A DNA stretch of 64,000 nucleotides from Natronospira bacteriovora (lineage in GTDB: Bacteria > Pseudomonadota > Gammaproteobacteria > Natronospirales > Natronospiraceae), in NCBI RefSeq assembly GCF_030848495.1, contig NZ_JAVDDT010000004.1:62001-126000 (forward strand), read 5' to 3'. The stretch's first letter is position 1. The number at the start of each line of letters is the position of its first letter. Positions 51,741 to 60,079 of the stretch are shown here, piece by piece. Made by a program: the position numbers and the translations under genes. Under the pieces are notes generated by a model, which made no database searches, was not told the origin of the DNA, and saw nothing but the letters and a program-made list of their open reading frames with translations.

Positions 51741-52787
51741 CTAGGGCATGAAAAACTGCAGCCAGGCAATGGCGACAACACCAACCAGCACGGCGGTACT
51801 CAGGGCGGCGATAGCCGGGCGTGGTCCCAGGGCGCGGAGGGCAGACAGACGGATTCCCAGGCCCATGGCGGCCAGGGCGATGGCGAAGAGCAGGGCGCTG
51901 AGCTGGCCGGCCAGGGACAGGAACTGCTGCCAGTGCGCCTGGTCCGCGCCGAACAGGGCATCACCCAGGCTACGCAGGCCGACCAGGGCGATGAAGCCGA
52001 GGATGAAGAGCGGGAAGGCCGGCCCAGCGCCTTTCGTAGCCTCCCCCCGCCGGGCCCACCAGATGGCCAGGGGCACCACGGCCAGGATGCCCAGGTTGCG
52101 CATCAGCTTGGTGACCGTGGCGCTGCTCAGGGCCTCCGGTGCCTGCTGGCTCTGTTCGTACATCAGGGCTGCGCCGGTGACCTGGGCGGTGTCATGGATG
52201 GCAGCGCCCAGGGCCATGCCGACCAGGCGCGGGTCGTCGAGCAGGAAGTGAAACAGCAGGGGATAGGCAAGCGTGGCCAACAGGCCGAACAGGGCCACGC
52301 AGGCAATGGCGTAGGCGGTTTCTTCGCTGCGCGCCTGGATGCCTGGCGCGGTCGCCGCAATGGCCGAGGCGCCGCAGATCGCGGTGCCCACACCGAGCAG
52401 GATGCCAAGCCGCGCCGGCAGAGCCAGCAAGCGGCTGAGCAGGGCCATCAACAGCAGCCCGCTGACAATGACCAGCAGTACCAGCACCCAGACCGAAGCC
52501 CCGATCTGCCACAGCTCGGCCAGGCTGAGCCGCAGCCCCAGCAGCACCACCCCGAGTTTCAGCAGGTCCCCGGCGGCGAATTTAAGGCCGGGCCCGAACC
52601 CGGGTCGGCGCGCCGCCCAGGGCGCCAGGGCGAGGCCAAGCAGGATGGCCAGCAAGGCGGCACTGACCGGCAGCCGTGTCGCAATGGCTTCAAACTGGCT
52701 CAGCCACCAGGCCACCAAACTGACTGAAACCCCCAGCGTGGTGGCCAACAGCAGGCCCTGTTTTTTCACTCCAATATCCCGAAACAC
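51741..52787 (-). CDS. YeiH-family putative sulfate exporter (UPF0324)
   Basis: The 348-residue protein has about ten membrane helices and the family signature GTAICGASAIAATAPGI, followed by AAIHDTAQVTGAA and TVTKLMRNLGI. YeiH-type proteins are linked to sulfite or sulfate efflux, but direct proof is limited. It stands alone and is divergent from the DUF885 gene. The 134 bases between it and the permease end show nothing notable. Confidence 0.87.
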   Translation of the reverse strand: MFRDIGVKKQGLLLATTLGVSVSLVAWWLSQFEAIATRLPVSAALLAILLGLALAPWAARRPGFGPGLKFAAGDLLKLGVVLLGLRLSLAELWQIGASVWVLVLLVIVSGLLLMALLSRLLALPARLGILLGVGTAICGASAIAATAPGIQARSEETAYAIACVALFGLLATLAYPLLFHFLLDDPRLVGMALGAAIHDTAQVTGAALMYEQSQQAPEALSSATVTKLMRNLGILAVVPLAIWWARRGEATKGAGPAFPLFILGFIALVGLRSLGDALFGADQAHWQQFLSLAGQLSALLFAIALAAMGLGIRLSALRALGPRPAIAALSTAVLVGVVAIAWLQFFMP

Positions 52788-52806
52788 CAGACCCCCTCGG
52801 CCACTG

Positions 52807-52829
52807 GTTATATATTAGAGAAATATAAC
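52807..52829. promoter_or_regulatory. AT-rich dyad between yeiH-like and DUF885 genes
   Basis: GTTATAT and ATATAAC are separated by nine bases, a T-N11-A type dyad typical of LysR-regulator sites. It lies 20 bases upstream of the yeiH-like start and about 85 bases upstream of the DUF885 start. No LysR gene is adjacent. A weak TTGACC-N16-TAATGA promoter for the DUF885 gene lies beyond it. Confidence 0.45.
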
Positions 52830-52913
52830 ATAAAAGAACGCACTGGCGTTGACCTGCCGCCCGACCTGCCTAATGATGTGCCTTTCCCAATGACATGACC
52901 GGATGGAGCCCGA

Positions 52914-54701
52914 ATGTCCCGTTCATACTCACTGATTCCCGCCAGCCTGATCCTTGCACTGCTAGCGGCCTGCGCCACCCCCGTGGAGCGCGAGCGCGAA
53001 GCGGCATCCGATGCATTGCATGTCGCCTTCGATGACTATTTCGACACACAGATCGAGCGCAACCCTCTGTATGCAACCTTCCTTGGCGATCATCGTTTCA
53101 ATGACCGTCTCGCCATTACCATTGCGCCCGACTACCGGGTTGAAACCCTGGCCATCGAGAAGGAATATCTGCAGCGGGTGGAGGCCATCGACCCCGAGCT
53201 GCTGGATCACCAGGATCGCCTCAGCCGGGAGATCTTCATCCGCGAGCGGGAGGGCGCCATCCGAGGCTACCAGTTTCCCTCCCACCTGCTTCCCCTCAAT
53301 CAGTTCCGGAACATGGGCAACACCATGGCCCAGCTGGGTTCCGGTCAGGGTGCCCAGCCTTTCAACAATGAAGGCGACTACCGCAACTTCATCGGCCGCA
53401 TGCAGGATTTCGAGCGCTGGGTCGACCAGGCCATCGCAAACATGCGCGAGGGCATGGCCGCCGGCGTGGTTCAGCCCGGCATCCTGATGGAGCGCACCGC
53501 CGATCAGCTCCGCGCGCACATGGTCGATGAGCCTGAGGACAGCCTGTTCTGGGCACCCATGAAGGAACTGCCCGGCGACATGAGTGACTCGGCCCGGGCC
53601 TCATTGAAGAGCGACTATCGCCAGGCCATCAGTGATACGCTGATCCCCAGCTATCGTCGCCTGCACGCCTTCATTCTAGATGAATACCTGCCCCAGACCC
53701 TGCCGGTGGATGGCATGCACGGCCTGCCGGACGGTGACGCCTGGTACGCGCATCTGGTGGCACAGACCACCACCACCGATCTCAGCCCGGCGGAAATTCA
53801 CGAGATTGGCCTCGCGGAAGTGGAACGCATCCATGGTGAAATCCACCAGGTGATGGCCGACGTGGATTTCGACGGTAGCCTCCACGATTTCTTCGAATTC
53901 ACGGCCACCGATCCCCAGTTCTATGTGAGTGAACCCGAGTACCTCATCCAGGCCTATGAGGATCTGCGTGAATTCGTTGACGAAGCGGCCAAGGAACTCT
54001 TTGACCTTACCCCCGAGGCCGATTACGAAATCCGCCCCGTGGAGCCCTTCCGGGAACGCAGTGCCGCCGGCGCGTCCTACATGCGCCCGGCCGCCGATCG
54101 TTCCCGGCCCGGCATCTTCTATGTGAACACCTATGACCTGTCTGCTCGCCCCCTGTGGGCGGTGGAATCCCTGTTCCTGCATGAAGCCGTGCCGGGGCAT
54201 CATTTCCAGATCGCCCTGCAGCAGGAACAGGATCACCTGCCGCGCTTCCGCCAGTTCGGCGGCAACACCGCCTTCATCGAGGGCTGGGCCCTGTATGCGG
54301 AGGCCATTGGGCCTGAAATGGGTCTCTACGAGGATCCCTATCAGTATTTCGGCATGCTCAATGCCGAACTGTGGCGGGCAATCCGCCTGGTGGTGGATAC
54401 CGGCCTGCATTACCACGGCTGGACCCGGGAAGAGGTGCTCGACTACATGTTCGCCAACTCCGCCGTGGGCGAGGCCCGGGCGGTGTCGGAAGCCGAGCGC
54501 TACATGGCGATTCCCAGCCAGGCACTGGCCTACAAGATCGGGCAGCTGGAAATCCAGCGCCTGCGACGAGCGGCGGAAGAGGCGCTGGGTGATCGCTTTG
54601 ACGTTCGCCGTTTCCACAACATGATCCTGAGCAACGGCGCCGTGCCGCTGGACATCCTGGAAGACGAAGTACAGCGCTGGGTCGATGAACAGCGAAGCTG
54701 A
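52914..54701 (+). CDS. DUF885 family lipoprotein, probable metallopeptidase-like protein
   Basis: The 595-residue protein carries a lipoprotein signal (ALLAAC, Cys20). The DUF885 domain fills the rest. The segment FLHEAVPGHHFQ places HEAVPGHH at 423-430, and EGWALYAE follows with Glu456, matching the zinc-ligand pattern (HExxxxHH then Glu) used by gluzincin-like metallopeptidases. Peptidase activity is inferred from this motif because few family members are characterised. Together with the prolyl oligopeptidase and S33 hydrolase it suggests active peptide breakdown in the envelope. Confidence 0.87.
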   Translation: MSRSYSLIPASLILALLAACATPVEREREAASDALHVAFDDYFDTQIERNPLYATFLGDHRFNDRLAITIAPDYRVETLAIEKEYLQRVEAIDPELLDHQDRLSREIFIREREGAIRGYQFPSHLLPLNQFRNMGNTMAQLGSGQGAQPFNNEGDYRNFIGRMQDFERWVDQAIANMREGMAAGVVQPGILMERTADQLRAHMVDEPEDSLFWAPMKELPGDMSDSARASLKSDYRQAISDTLIPSYRRLHAFILDEYLPQTLPVDGMHGLPDGDAWYAHLVAQTTTTDLSPAEIHEIGLAEVERIHGEIHQVMADVDFDGSLHDFFEFTATDPQFYVSEPEYLIQAYEDLREFVDEAAKELFDLTPEADYEIRPVEPFRERSAAGASYMRPAADRSRPGIFYVNTYDLSARPLWAVESLFLHEAVPGHHFQIALQQEQDHLPRFRQFGGNTAFIEGWALYAEAIGPEMGLYEDPYQYFGMLNAELWRAIRLVVDTGLHYHGWTREEVLDYMFANSAVGEARAVSEAERYMAIPSQALAYKIGQLEIQRLRRAAEEALGDRFDVRRFHNMILSNGAVPLDILEDEVQRWVDEQRS

Positions 54702-54711
54702 GCGTCCAACG

Positions 54712-55515
54712 ATGCCGACCCGTCCCCGCTCCACGCGCCAGGCACTGGCCCTGGTGCTGGGCGTCGTCCTGTGCGGCCCGGTCTGGGCACTGCCCCACTG
54801 GACACTGGAAGTGGGCAGCAGCGAGGCACGCCCGGGCACGCCGATGGATGCCCACTGCGATGATCCAGACAGTGGACCCACCCGTTTTCTTTCCTGCCGT
54901 CGTGCGGGGAATGCGGTTGTTGGCAGCAGTGACAGCTGGGCGCTGGGATTCGACACCCCGATCCGGGACGAGGCCGATGCGCCGGCCCTGTGGTGGGCGG
55001 GCTTTCGCCTGGGTGAGTACGGCACCGCGCATTATCGGGCGGAACTCCCGGCCAACGGCACGAACGGCCCGGATGCCCTGCGTGCGGGGATCGACAGCCG
55101 TTATGCCCTCGCCCAGCTGCGTCGAGAGTGGCCGCTGGTCAACGGGCGTGTACGTCCCTATCTGGCGGGCGGCGCCGGCGTGGCCCGAACCAGCGTGCGG
55201 GAATTCCGTCGTCACACCGACGACGGCGACTGGCAGGCCCCGCCTGGGGATCAGGCCGGCTACCTGCTGCGGTTGGAGACGGGCCTGATCTGGCAGGCGG
55301 GAGATCGCCTGCGCCTGGGCCTGTCACTGCGCCAGGACGCCCTGGATGGCTGGGCAACACCACGTGGTGAGGGCTGGGTTTCGGATGCCGCCGGCAGCGA
55401 GCCGCAGTCCTTCGAGGGCACCAGCGGCCGACTTGGCTGGCGCAGTGTGGTCTTCACTCTCTCCTGGCCACTCGGCGCCATGCTTGAGGATGTACGCGGC
55501 CGGGACAGACGGTAG
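54712..55515 (+). CDS. Putative outer-membrane beta-barrel protein
   Basis: The 267-residue product has a signal peptide (about 1-26, ending near PVWA) and alternating hydrophobic strands that suggest a lipid A deacylase- or OmpW-like barrel. The ends of strands show the pattern VVFTLSWPLG, but no single family is recognised. The start at 54712 lies ten bases after the DUF885 stop, so translational coupling is likely. A frame start inside the DUF885 end is less likely because it gives no signal peptide. Confidence 0.65.
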   Translation: MPTRPRSTRQALALVLGVVLCGPVWALPHWTLEVGSSEARPGTPMDAHCDDPDSGPTRFLSCRRAGNAVVGSSDSWALGFDTPIRDEADAPALWWAGFRLGEYGTAHYRAELPANGTNGPDALRAGIDSRYALAQLRREWPLVNGRVRPYLAGGAGVARTSVREFRRHTDDGDWQAPPGDQAGYLLRLETGLIWQAGDRLRLGLSLRQDALDGWATPRGEGWVSDAAGSEPQSFEGTSGRLGWRSVVFTLSWPLGAMLEDVRGRDRR

Positions 55516-55524
55516 AATTGCCCA

Positions 55525-56226
55525 ATGAAAACTCCAAACCATGCGATCCGTTTGCTGATTCTGGCCTTTCTTGTGACGGCCCTGGGTGCCTGTGCCACCC
55601 CGACCGCCGCACCCGAGGACACAGAAGCGAGCGAGCCCGCCGTCGCGGAGATCTGGCAGCCTGACCCGGCTGCGGAGGCCCGCTACATCGAGCTGGTGGA
55701 AACCGCCCAGCGAGATCCGGGGGCGGTGGATTTTGCCGAGCTGCGCGAGCTGTACATTCGCACTCACTTCTATCAGCCCTACGCCGGTGCCGAACAGCAG
55801 TTCTCTGCCGGCATGTTCCGTGCCCTGGAGAATCGGCGTGATGGCGAAGCCCTGAATCTGGCCGCCCGTATCCTGGAGGAGAATTACGTCTCCCTGGATG
55901 CCCATTACGTGGCCCGCCAGGTCTACGCCAATCGCGGAGATCAGCGTCGTCGCGACCGTCATGACCAGACCTTGCGCGCCCTGTTTCAGGTCATCCGGGC
56001 CAGCGGCGACGGTGAAAGCCGCGCCACCGCCTACCGGGTCATCAGTTCCCAGGAGCTCAACACCTTCATATCCCTGTACGGTCTCGACATGATCGAGAAT
56101 GAACTGGCGGTGGACGAGCTGGGCCCCTTCGACCGCGTGGTGGCCCATGATCCCCGCCGGGATCGGGAGTTCGAGATCTGGTTCGACATCACGCCCCAGT
56201 GGACCCGCGGTTTCGACGGTTTCTGA
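55525..56226 (+). CDS. DUF4919 family lipoprotein
   Basis: The 233-residue protein has a lipobox (LGAC, Cys23). The mature part is rich in helices and matches the general pattern of DUF4919 proteins (YIELVETAQRDPGAVDFAELRELYIRT, and the C-terminal FEIWFDITPQWTRGF). The function is unknown. It starts nine bases after the barrel gene, so DUF885, barrel and DUF4919 genes look like one transcript. Confidence 0.75.
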   Translation: MKTPNHAIRLLILAFLVTALGACATPTAAPEDTEASEPAVAEIWQPDPAAEARYIELVETAQRDPGAVDFAELRELYIRTHFYQPYAGAEQQFSAGMFRALENRRDGEALNLAARILEENYVSLDAHYVARQVYANRGDQRRRDRHDQTLRALFQVIRASGDGESRATAYRVISSQELNTFISLYGLDMIENELAVDELGPFDRVVAHDPRRDREFEIWFDITPQWTRGFDGF

Positions 56227-56486
56227 ACGGTTGCGGTCACGCGCCTCAAGGGCTAAATGTCACAAACCACCATAAAGGCCCGAAAAAGCAAATTCGCTGT
56301 TTCTGCATTGCTGCCGGAACGGCTATGCTTGGGGTAGGCCCGAGCGATTCGGGTATGTGCCACCGTCGATGCATCGTCAGGAGACTTTCTGCACCGGTGG
56401 CCAGATCAGGCATGGATGCCCGGCCACCCCACAGGGAGGATGAATCGGGCAGGGCCGGGCTCGATGCGTTGCGGAGCATCACCGGC

Positions 56487-59400
56487 ATGACACGTGCTTT
56501 CGGGATTTTGCTGTCCCTGTTCGCCCTGCCCGTCTCCTTTGCCGTTCAGGCCGCCGAACAGGCGTCAATTCCGTCCATGGCCGAAGGCATGGCGGAAAAG
56601 CGATTCCAGGATTTCGTCCGTGATGTCTGGTCCCTCGAGGCCGGTCTGCCCCAGATTACCGTCAGCACCATCGCCCAGGGCCCGGAAGGTTATATCTGGG
56701 TGGGTACGCAACAAGGCCTGGCCCGTTTTGACGGCGTGCGCTTCACCACCTTCACTCCCGACCGGGCGTCGGCGCTTCCCGGCAGCTATATCCAGTCCCT
56801 CCATACCGATTCCCGTGATCGCCTCTGGGTCGGTACCTACAAGGGTGTGGCCCTCTACCACAAGCGTGAATTTCACCCGGTACCCGGCCCGCCGGGGCCG
56901 GATGGTCTGGCCATGGAACTCAATGTCCTTGCCATTGCCGAGACGCCTCAGGGAGAAATCCTTGTCGGCGCCGAGGAAGGCCTGTTCCGGGTTCGTGATC
57001 GTCGCCTGGAGCCACTTCGCCTGCCCGAGCCGGACAGCATCACGGCCATCTATCCTGACAATGGCGTCATGATGCTCGGCGCCATCGGCCGTTACTGGCA
57101 ATACGACGGTCAGAACTTTTCCACGGCCACGGCCTTGCCCGAAGACCGGCGCTCAGCGCGCATTCTTGATTTTGCCCGACATGCGGATGCCTTGTGGATC
57201 GCCACCAGTGCGGGGGCCTTCCGGCATGATGGCGATGCCCTGCAGCCGGTGAATGACCCCGACTGGCTGCCCAGCCAGCCGGTGACCGCACTGTTCCGGG
57301 ATGCCAATGACACCCTTTGGGTGGCAGCCGACCGTGCCCTGCTGCGCTATCGCGGGGGTCGCCTGTTCGAGGAGATCGATCCCGGCCACCCCAATGCCCA
57401 TCGCCAGATCCAGAGCATGGCCCAGGACCATGAAGGCAGCCTCTGGCTGGGCAGCTTCCGTGACGGCCTGGCCCGCTACTGGAGTGGCTGGACGGAGCGA
57501 TTCAATGAACCCCAGGGCCTGCACGAACCCCTGGTCTGGAGTGTGGCCGATGCCGGTGACGGCGATGTCTGGGTGGGCACCAATGACGGCCTGAGCCGGC
57601 TGCACGACGGGCGCTATCGGCTGGTGGTGCCGGGGGCCGAATTGCCCCATCCCCATGCCTATACACTCCATGTCGGCCCCGAAGGGCTGTGGATCGGCAC
57701 CCGCCAGGGCCTGACAATTCTTGATCCGGAAAGCGGTGAGCTGCGGGTGCCGGAGGCGTTGCGTGCCCTGGACGCCTACCAGATCAATGGCGTCATCCCG
57801 GCCGGTCCCCACGGGCGCTATTTCTTTACCACCACCCAGGGCTTGCATCTGCTGGATGACACAGGCCGCCTTCGGCGCATTTCGGATCGTATTGGCAGCC
57901 GACACGTCAGGCAGCTGCGCCTGGAGGCCAATGGCAATCTGCTGGTGGCCACCAACAGTGGCCTGTTTGCCGGTCACCCCCGGAACCTGGTTCGCCTTGA
58001 CGACCGGGTGGGCCTCGACCCGGGTGCCGATTACGCGGCCATTCACCGCCTCGATGCCGAGACCGTTGTCGTCAGCACCATCGATGCCGGCCTCTATGTC
58101 GGCCGACGCGGTCAATGGCATCACCTCACCACCGAACAGGGCCTGCCCACCAATGCCAGCTATTTCGTCACCGACGATGGCGAGGCCCATCTCTGGGTGG
58201 CCGGTTTTCACGGCCTTTACCGGCTTCCCCTGCAGGAGATTCTCGCTGTCGCGGCCGGTGAGCGTCGCAACGTCAACGCGGAAATGATACTCAGCGAAAG
58301 CGGGCGTCACATCGGCAGCCAACAGGCTTTCTGCTGCAATGGCGCCGGGCACGCCAAGGGTCTGATGCGAGCGGATGGTCTCTGGTTGCCCACGCGCGGC
58401 GGGGCAGTGCGCATCCGGCCGGACGGCATCGAACGCAACCCCTACCCACCGGTCACGCTGGTGGAGCGGGTACGCTTCGATCATGCATGGCATGAGCTGT
58501 TGCCGGATCAGTCCCTGAACCTCCCCCTGGGCTCCCGGGATCTGGAGTTCGAGTTCACCGCTTTGAGCTTCCAGGATCCCAGAAGCGTGCGTCTGCGGTT
58601 CCGGCTCGCCGGTTACGACCAGCAATGGCGCGATCTTGAGAATGTGTTTCAGCGCTCGGCGGCCTACACGAACCTTCCCCCCGGGGACTACCGCTTCGAG
58701 GTGCAGGCAGCGAACAATGCCGGCGTGTGGACGGAAAACGGGGCCGGAATGCCTTTCACCGTCCCGCCTCGTTTCCATGAGACCCTCTGGTTTCAGGCCG
58801 TGCCGGTGGCGCTGGCGATCCTCCTCTTCCTGCTCGGCTACCGCTGGCGGGTGAGCCAGTTGCGCCGCCGCCAGGTTCTGCTCGAGCAGGAGGTCCAGGA
58901 ACGCACCGAACAGCTGCGTGTCAGCAACAATCGCCTGGTCGAGGCCAACCGCGCCCTGCGAGATGCCAGCCAGACCGACGCCCTGACCGGTCTTCGAAAT
59001 CGCCGTTATCTCTATGGCCAGATGGCCCGGGATCTGGCCCATTTCGAGCGTATTCGTGATCGTCTGCCCGAAGATGACCTGGTTCTGGTCTTTGCCCTGG
59101 TGGATGTGGATCACTTCAAGCGCATCAATGATGAGCTGGGCCACCGATCGGGGGATCTGGTATTGCGTCAGTTCGGCGATCGCCTCGAGAGCATCGTGCG
59201 AACCGGGGATTACGTGGTTCGCTGGGGTGGCGAAGAGTTTCTGGTGGTCTTCCGCGAAATGCGCCGGGACTGCACTGAAACCATCGTCTCCCGCCTGCAG
59301 GACAAGCTGCAACGCGAGCCTTACCGCGTGGATGAGCGCGACGGCATACGGGTCACCGCCTCGGTGGGGTTTGCCGAATACCCCCTGCGGCCGGAGAGCG

Positions 59401-59660
59401 AAGGCAGTTCCCTCAGCTGGGAGGCCCTGGTGGATCTGGCCGATCACGCTCTCTATCAGGTCAAGCGCAACGGCCGTAACGGCTGGGCCACGCTGCGACC
59501 CGGTCGCGAGAAGGATCCCATCGAATTCCTGCGCACCGTGCGCACTGATCTCGAACCCGCCATCAGCGACGGCCGTGTACTGCTGCGTGGCAGCTGGATC
59601 GCGGATCGGGCCCGGGCCGAAGCGGAAAGCCGGCAGGAAAGCAGAGACAGCAAGGGCTGA
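56487..59660 (+). CDS. Periplasmic beta-propeller sensor with GGDEF domain (diguanylate cyclase)
   Basis: The 1057-residue protein starts with a signal or anchor sequence (MTRAFGILLSLFALPVSFAV). About ten to twelve propeller repeats follow with the pattern LWVGTxxGL-R, for example IWVGTQQGLARFDG near 70 and VWVGTNDGLSRLHDG near 360. A Y_Y_Y domain precedes a membrane helix at 768-787, a short coiled coil, and a GGDEF domain with GGEEF at 914-918. The RxxD inhibitory site (RTGD) is present five residues earlier, so product feedback is expected. The start is uncertain; the frame is open upstream, but MTRAFG begins the signal. The sensed ligand is unknown. Confidence 0.92.
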   Translation: MTRAFGILLSLFALPVSFAVQAAEQASIPSMAEGMAEKRFQDFVRDVWSLEAGLPQITVSTIAQGPEGYIWVGTQQGLARFDGVRFTTFTPDRASALPGSYIQSLHTDSRDRLWVGTYKGVALYHKREFHPVPGPPGPDGLAMELNVLAIAETPQGEILVGAEEGLFRVRDRRLEPLRLPEPDSITAIYPDNGVMMLGAIGRYWQYDGQNFSTATALPEDRRSARILDFARHADALWIATSAGAFRHDGDALQPVNDPDWLPSQPVTALFRDANDTLWVAADRALLRYRGGRLFEEIDPGHPNAHRQIQSMAQDHEGSLWLGSFRDGLARYWSGWTERFNEPQGLHEPLVWSVADAGDGDVWVGTNDGLSRLHDGRYRLVVPGAELPHPHAYTLHVGPEGLWIGTRQGLTILDPESGELRVPEALRALDAYQINGVIPAGPHGRYFFTTTQGLHLLDDTGRLRRISDRIGSRHVRQLRLEANGNLLVATNSGLFAGHPRNLVRLDDRVGLDPGADYAAIHRLDAETVVVSTIDAGLYVGRRGQWHHLTTEQGLPTNASYFVTDDGEAHLWVAGFHGLYRLPLQEILAVAAGERRNVNAEMILSESGRHIGSQQAFCCNGAGHAKGLMRADGLWLPTRGGAVRIRPDGIERNPYPPVTLVERVRFDHAWHELLPDQSLNLPLGSRDLEFEFTALSFQDPRSVRLRFRLAGYDQQWRDLENVFQRSAAYTNLPPGDYRFEVQAANNAGVWTENGAGMPFTVPPRFHETLWFQAVPVALAILLFLLGYRWRVSQLRRRQVLLEQEVQERTEQLRVSNNRLVEANRALRDASQTDALTGLRNRRYLYGQMARDLAHFERIRDRLPEDDLVLVFALVDVDHFKRINDELGHRSGDLVLRQFGDRLESIVRTGDYVVRWGGEEFLVVFREMRRDCTETIVSRLQDKLQREPYRVDERDGIRVTASVGFAEYPLRPESEGSSLSWEALVDLADHALYQVKRNGRNGWATLRPGREKDPIEFLRTVRTDLEPAISDGRVLLRGSWIADRARAEAESRQESRDSKG

Positions 59661-59677
59661 AAACCCGGGGAGCCGGA

Positions 59678-59932
59678 ATGGCGAAGCTGAAACTGGATCT
59701 GCATGACATCTTCAACCAGGGTGAAAGAATCGAGGCGGCCCTGAACCGCCTCATGGACGAGGCGGAGGAAAAGAAGATCAAGACGGTCGAAATCATACCC
59801 GGCAAGGGCTCGGGCCAGCTCAAGAAACGGGTCCTCAAGTTCCTCGAACGGCCGGAGATCAAGCGGCGCTATCACCGCATCGACAAGGACAGCAGGAACT
59901 TCGGCCGCATGTTCGTCCACTTCCGTTACTAG
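59678..59932 (+). CDS. Smr-domain protein
   Basis: The product is 84 residues and consists of one Smr (MutS2 C-terminal) domain, with LDLHDIFNQGERIEAAL and the EIIPGKGSGQLKKRVLKFL loop. Smr domains nick DNA or RNA, and short stand-alone forms are widespread. It follows the sensor gene by 17 bases. Nuclease function is inferred from the domain. Confidence 0.85.
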   Translation: MAKLKLDLHDIFNQGERIEAALNRLMDEAEEKKIKTVEIIPGKGSGQLKKRVLKFLERPEIKRRYHRIDKDSRNFGRMFVHFRY

Positions 59933-60079
59933 AACCAGCCAATCGATCCCATGACCCCTGAAGGGGGTTGTCTGTTTCCCCAAATCCACGGACACTGAAA
60001 CCTTCAAACATCCGTTTGGACAGGGATACAGGGCGATCCCTTCACCAGGGAGCAGAGCGTGAGGCATCAGCCGGCAGGC

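Noticed and set aside
56227-56486. A cyclic di-GMP riboswitch upstream of the propeller cyclase
   Set aside because: The region has GC-rich hairpins, but I could not match the conserved GEMM core, so no RNA is called. The space is otherwise gene-free.
57153-59447. A 764-codon minus-strand frame opposite the propeller/GGDEF gene
   Set aside because: It is a shadow of a well-supported multi-domain protein.
59945-59975. Terminator after the Smr gene
   Set aside because: ACCCC and GGGGT can pair around a short loop near 59951-59967, but the stem is only five pairs and the following T-rich run is poor.
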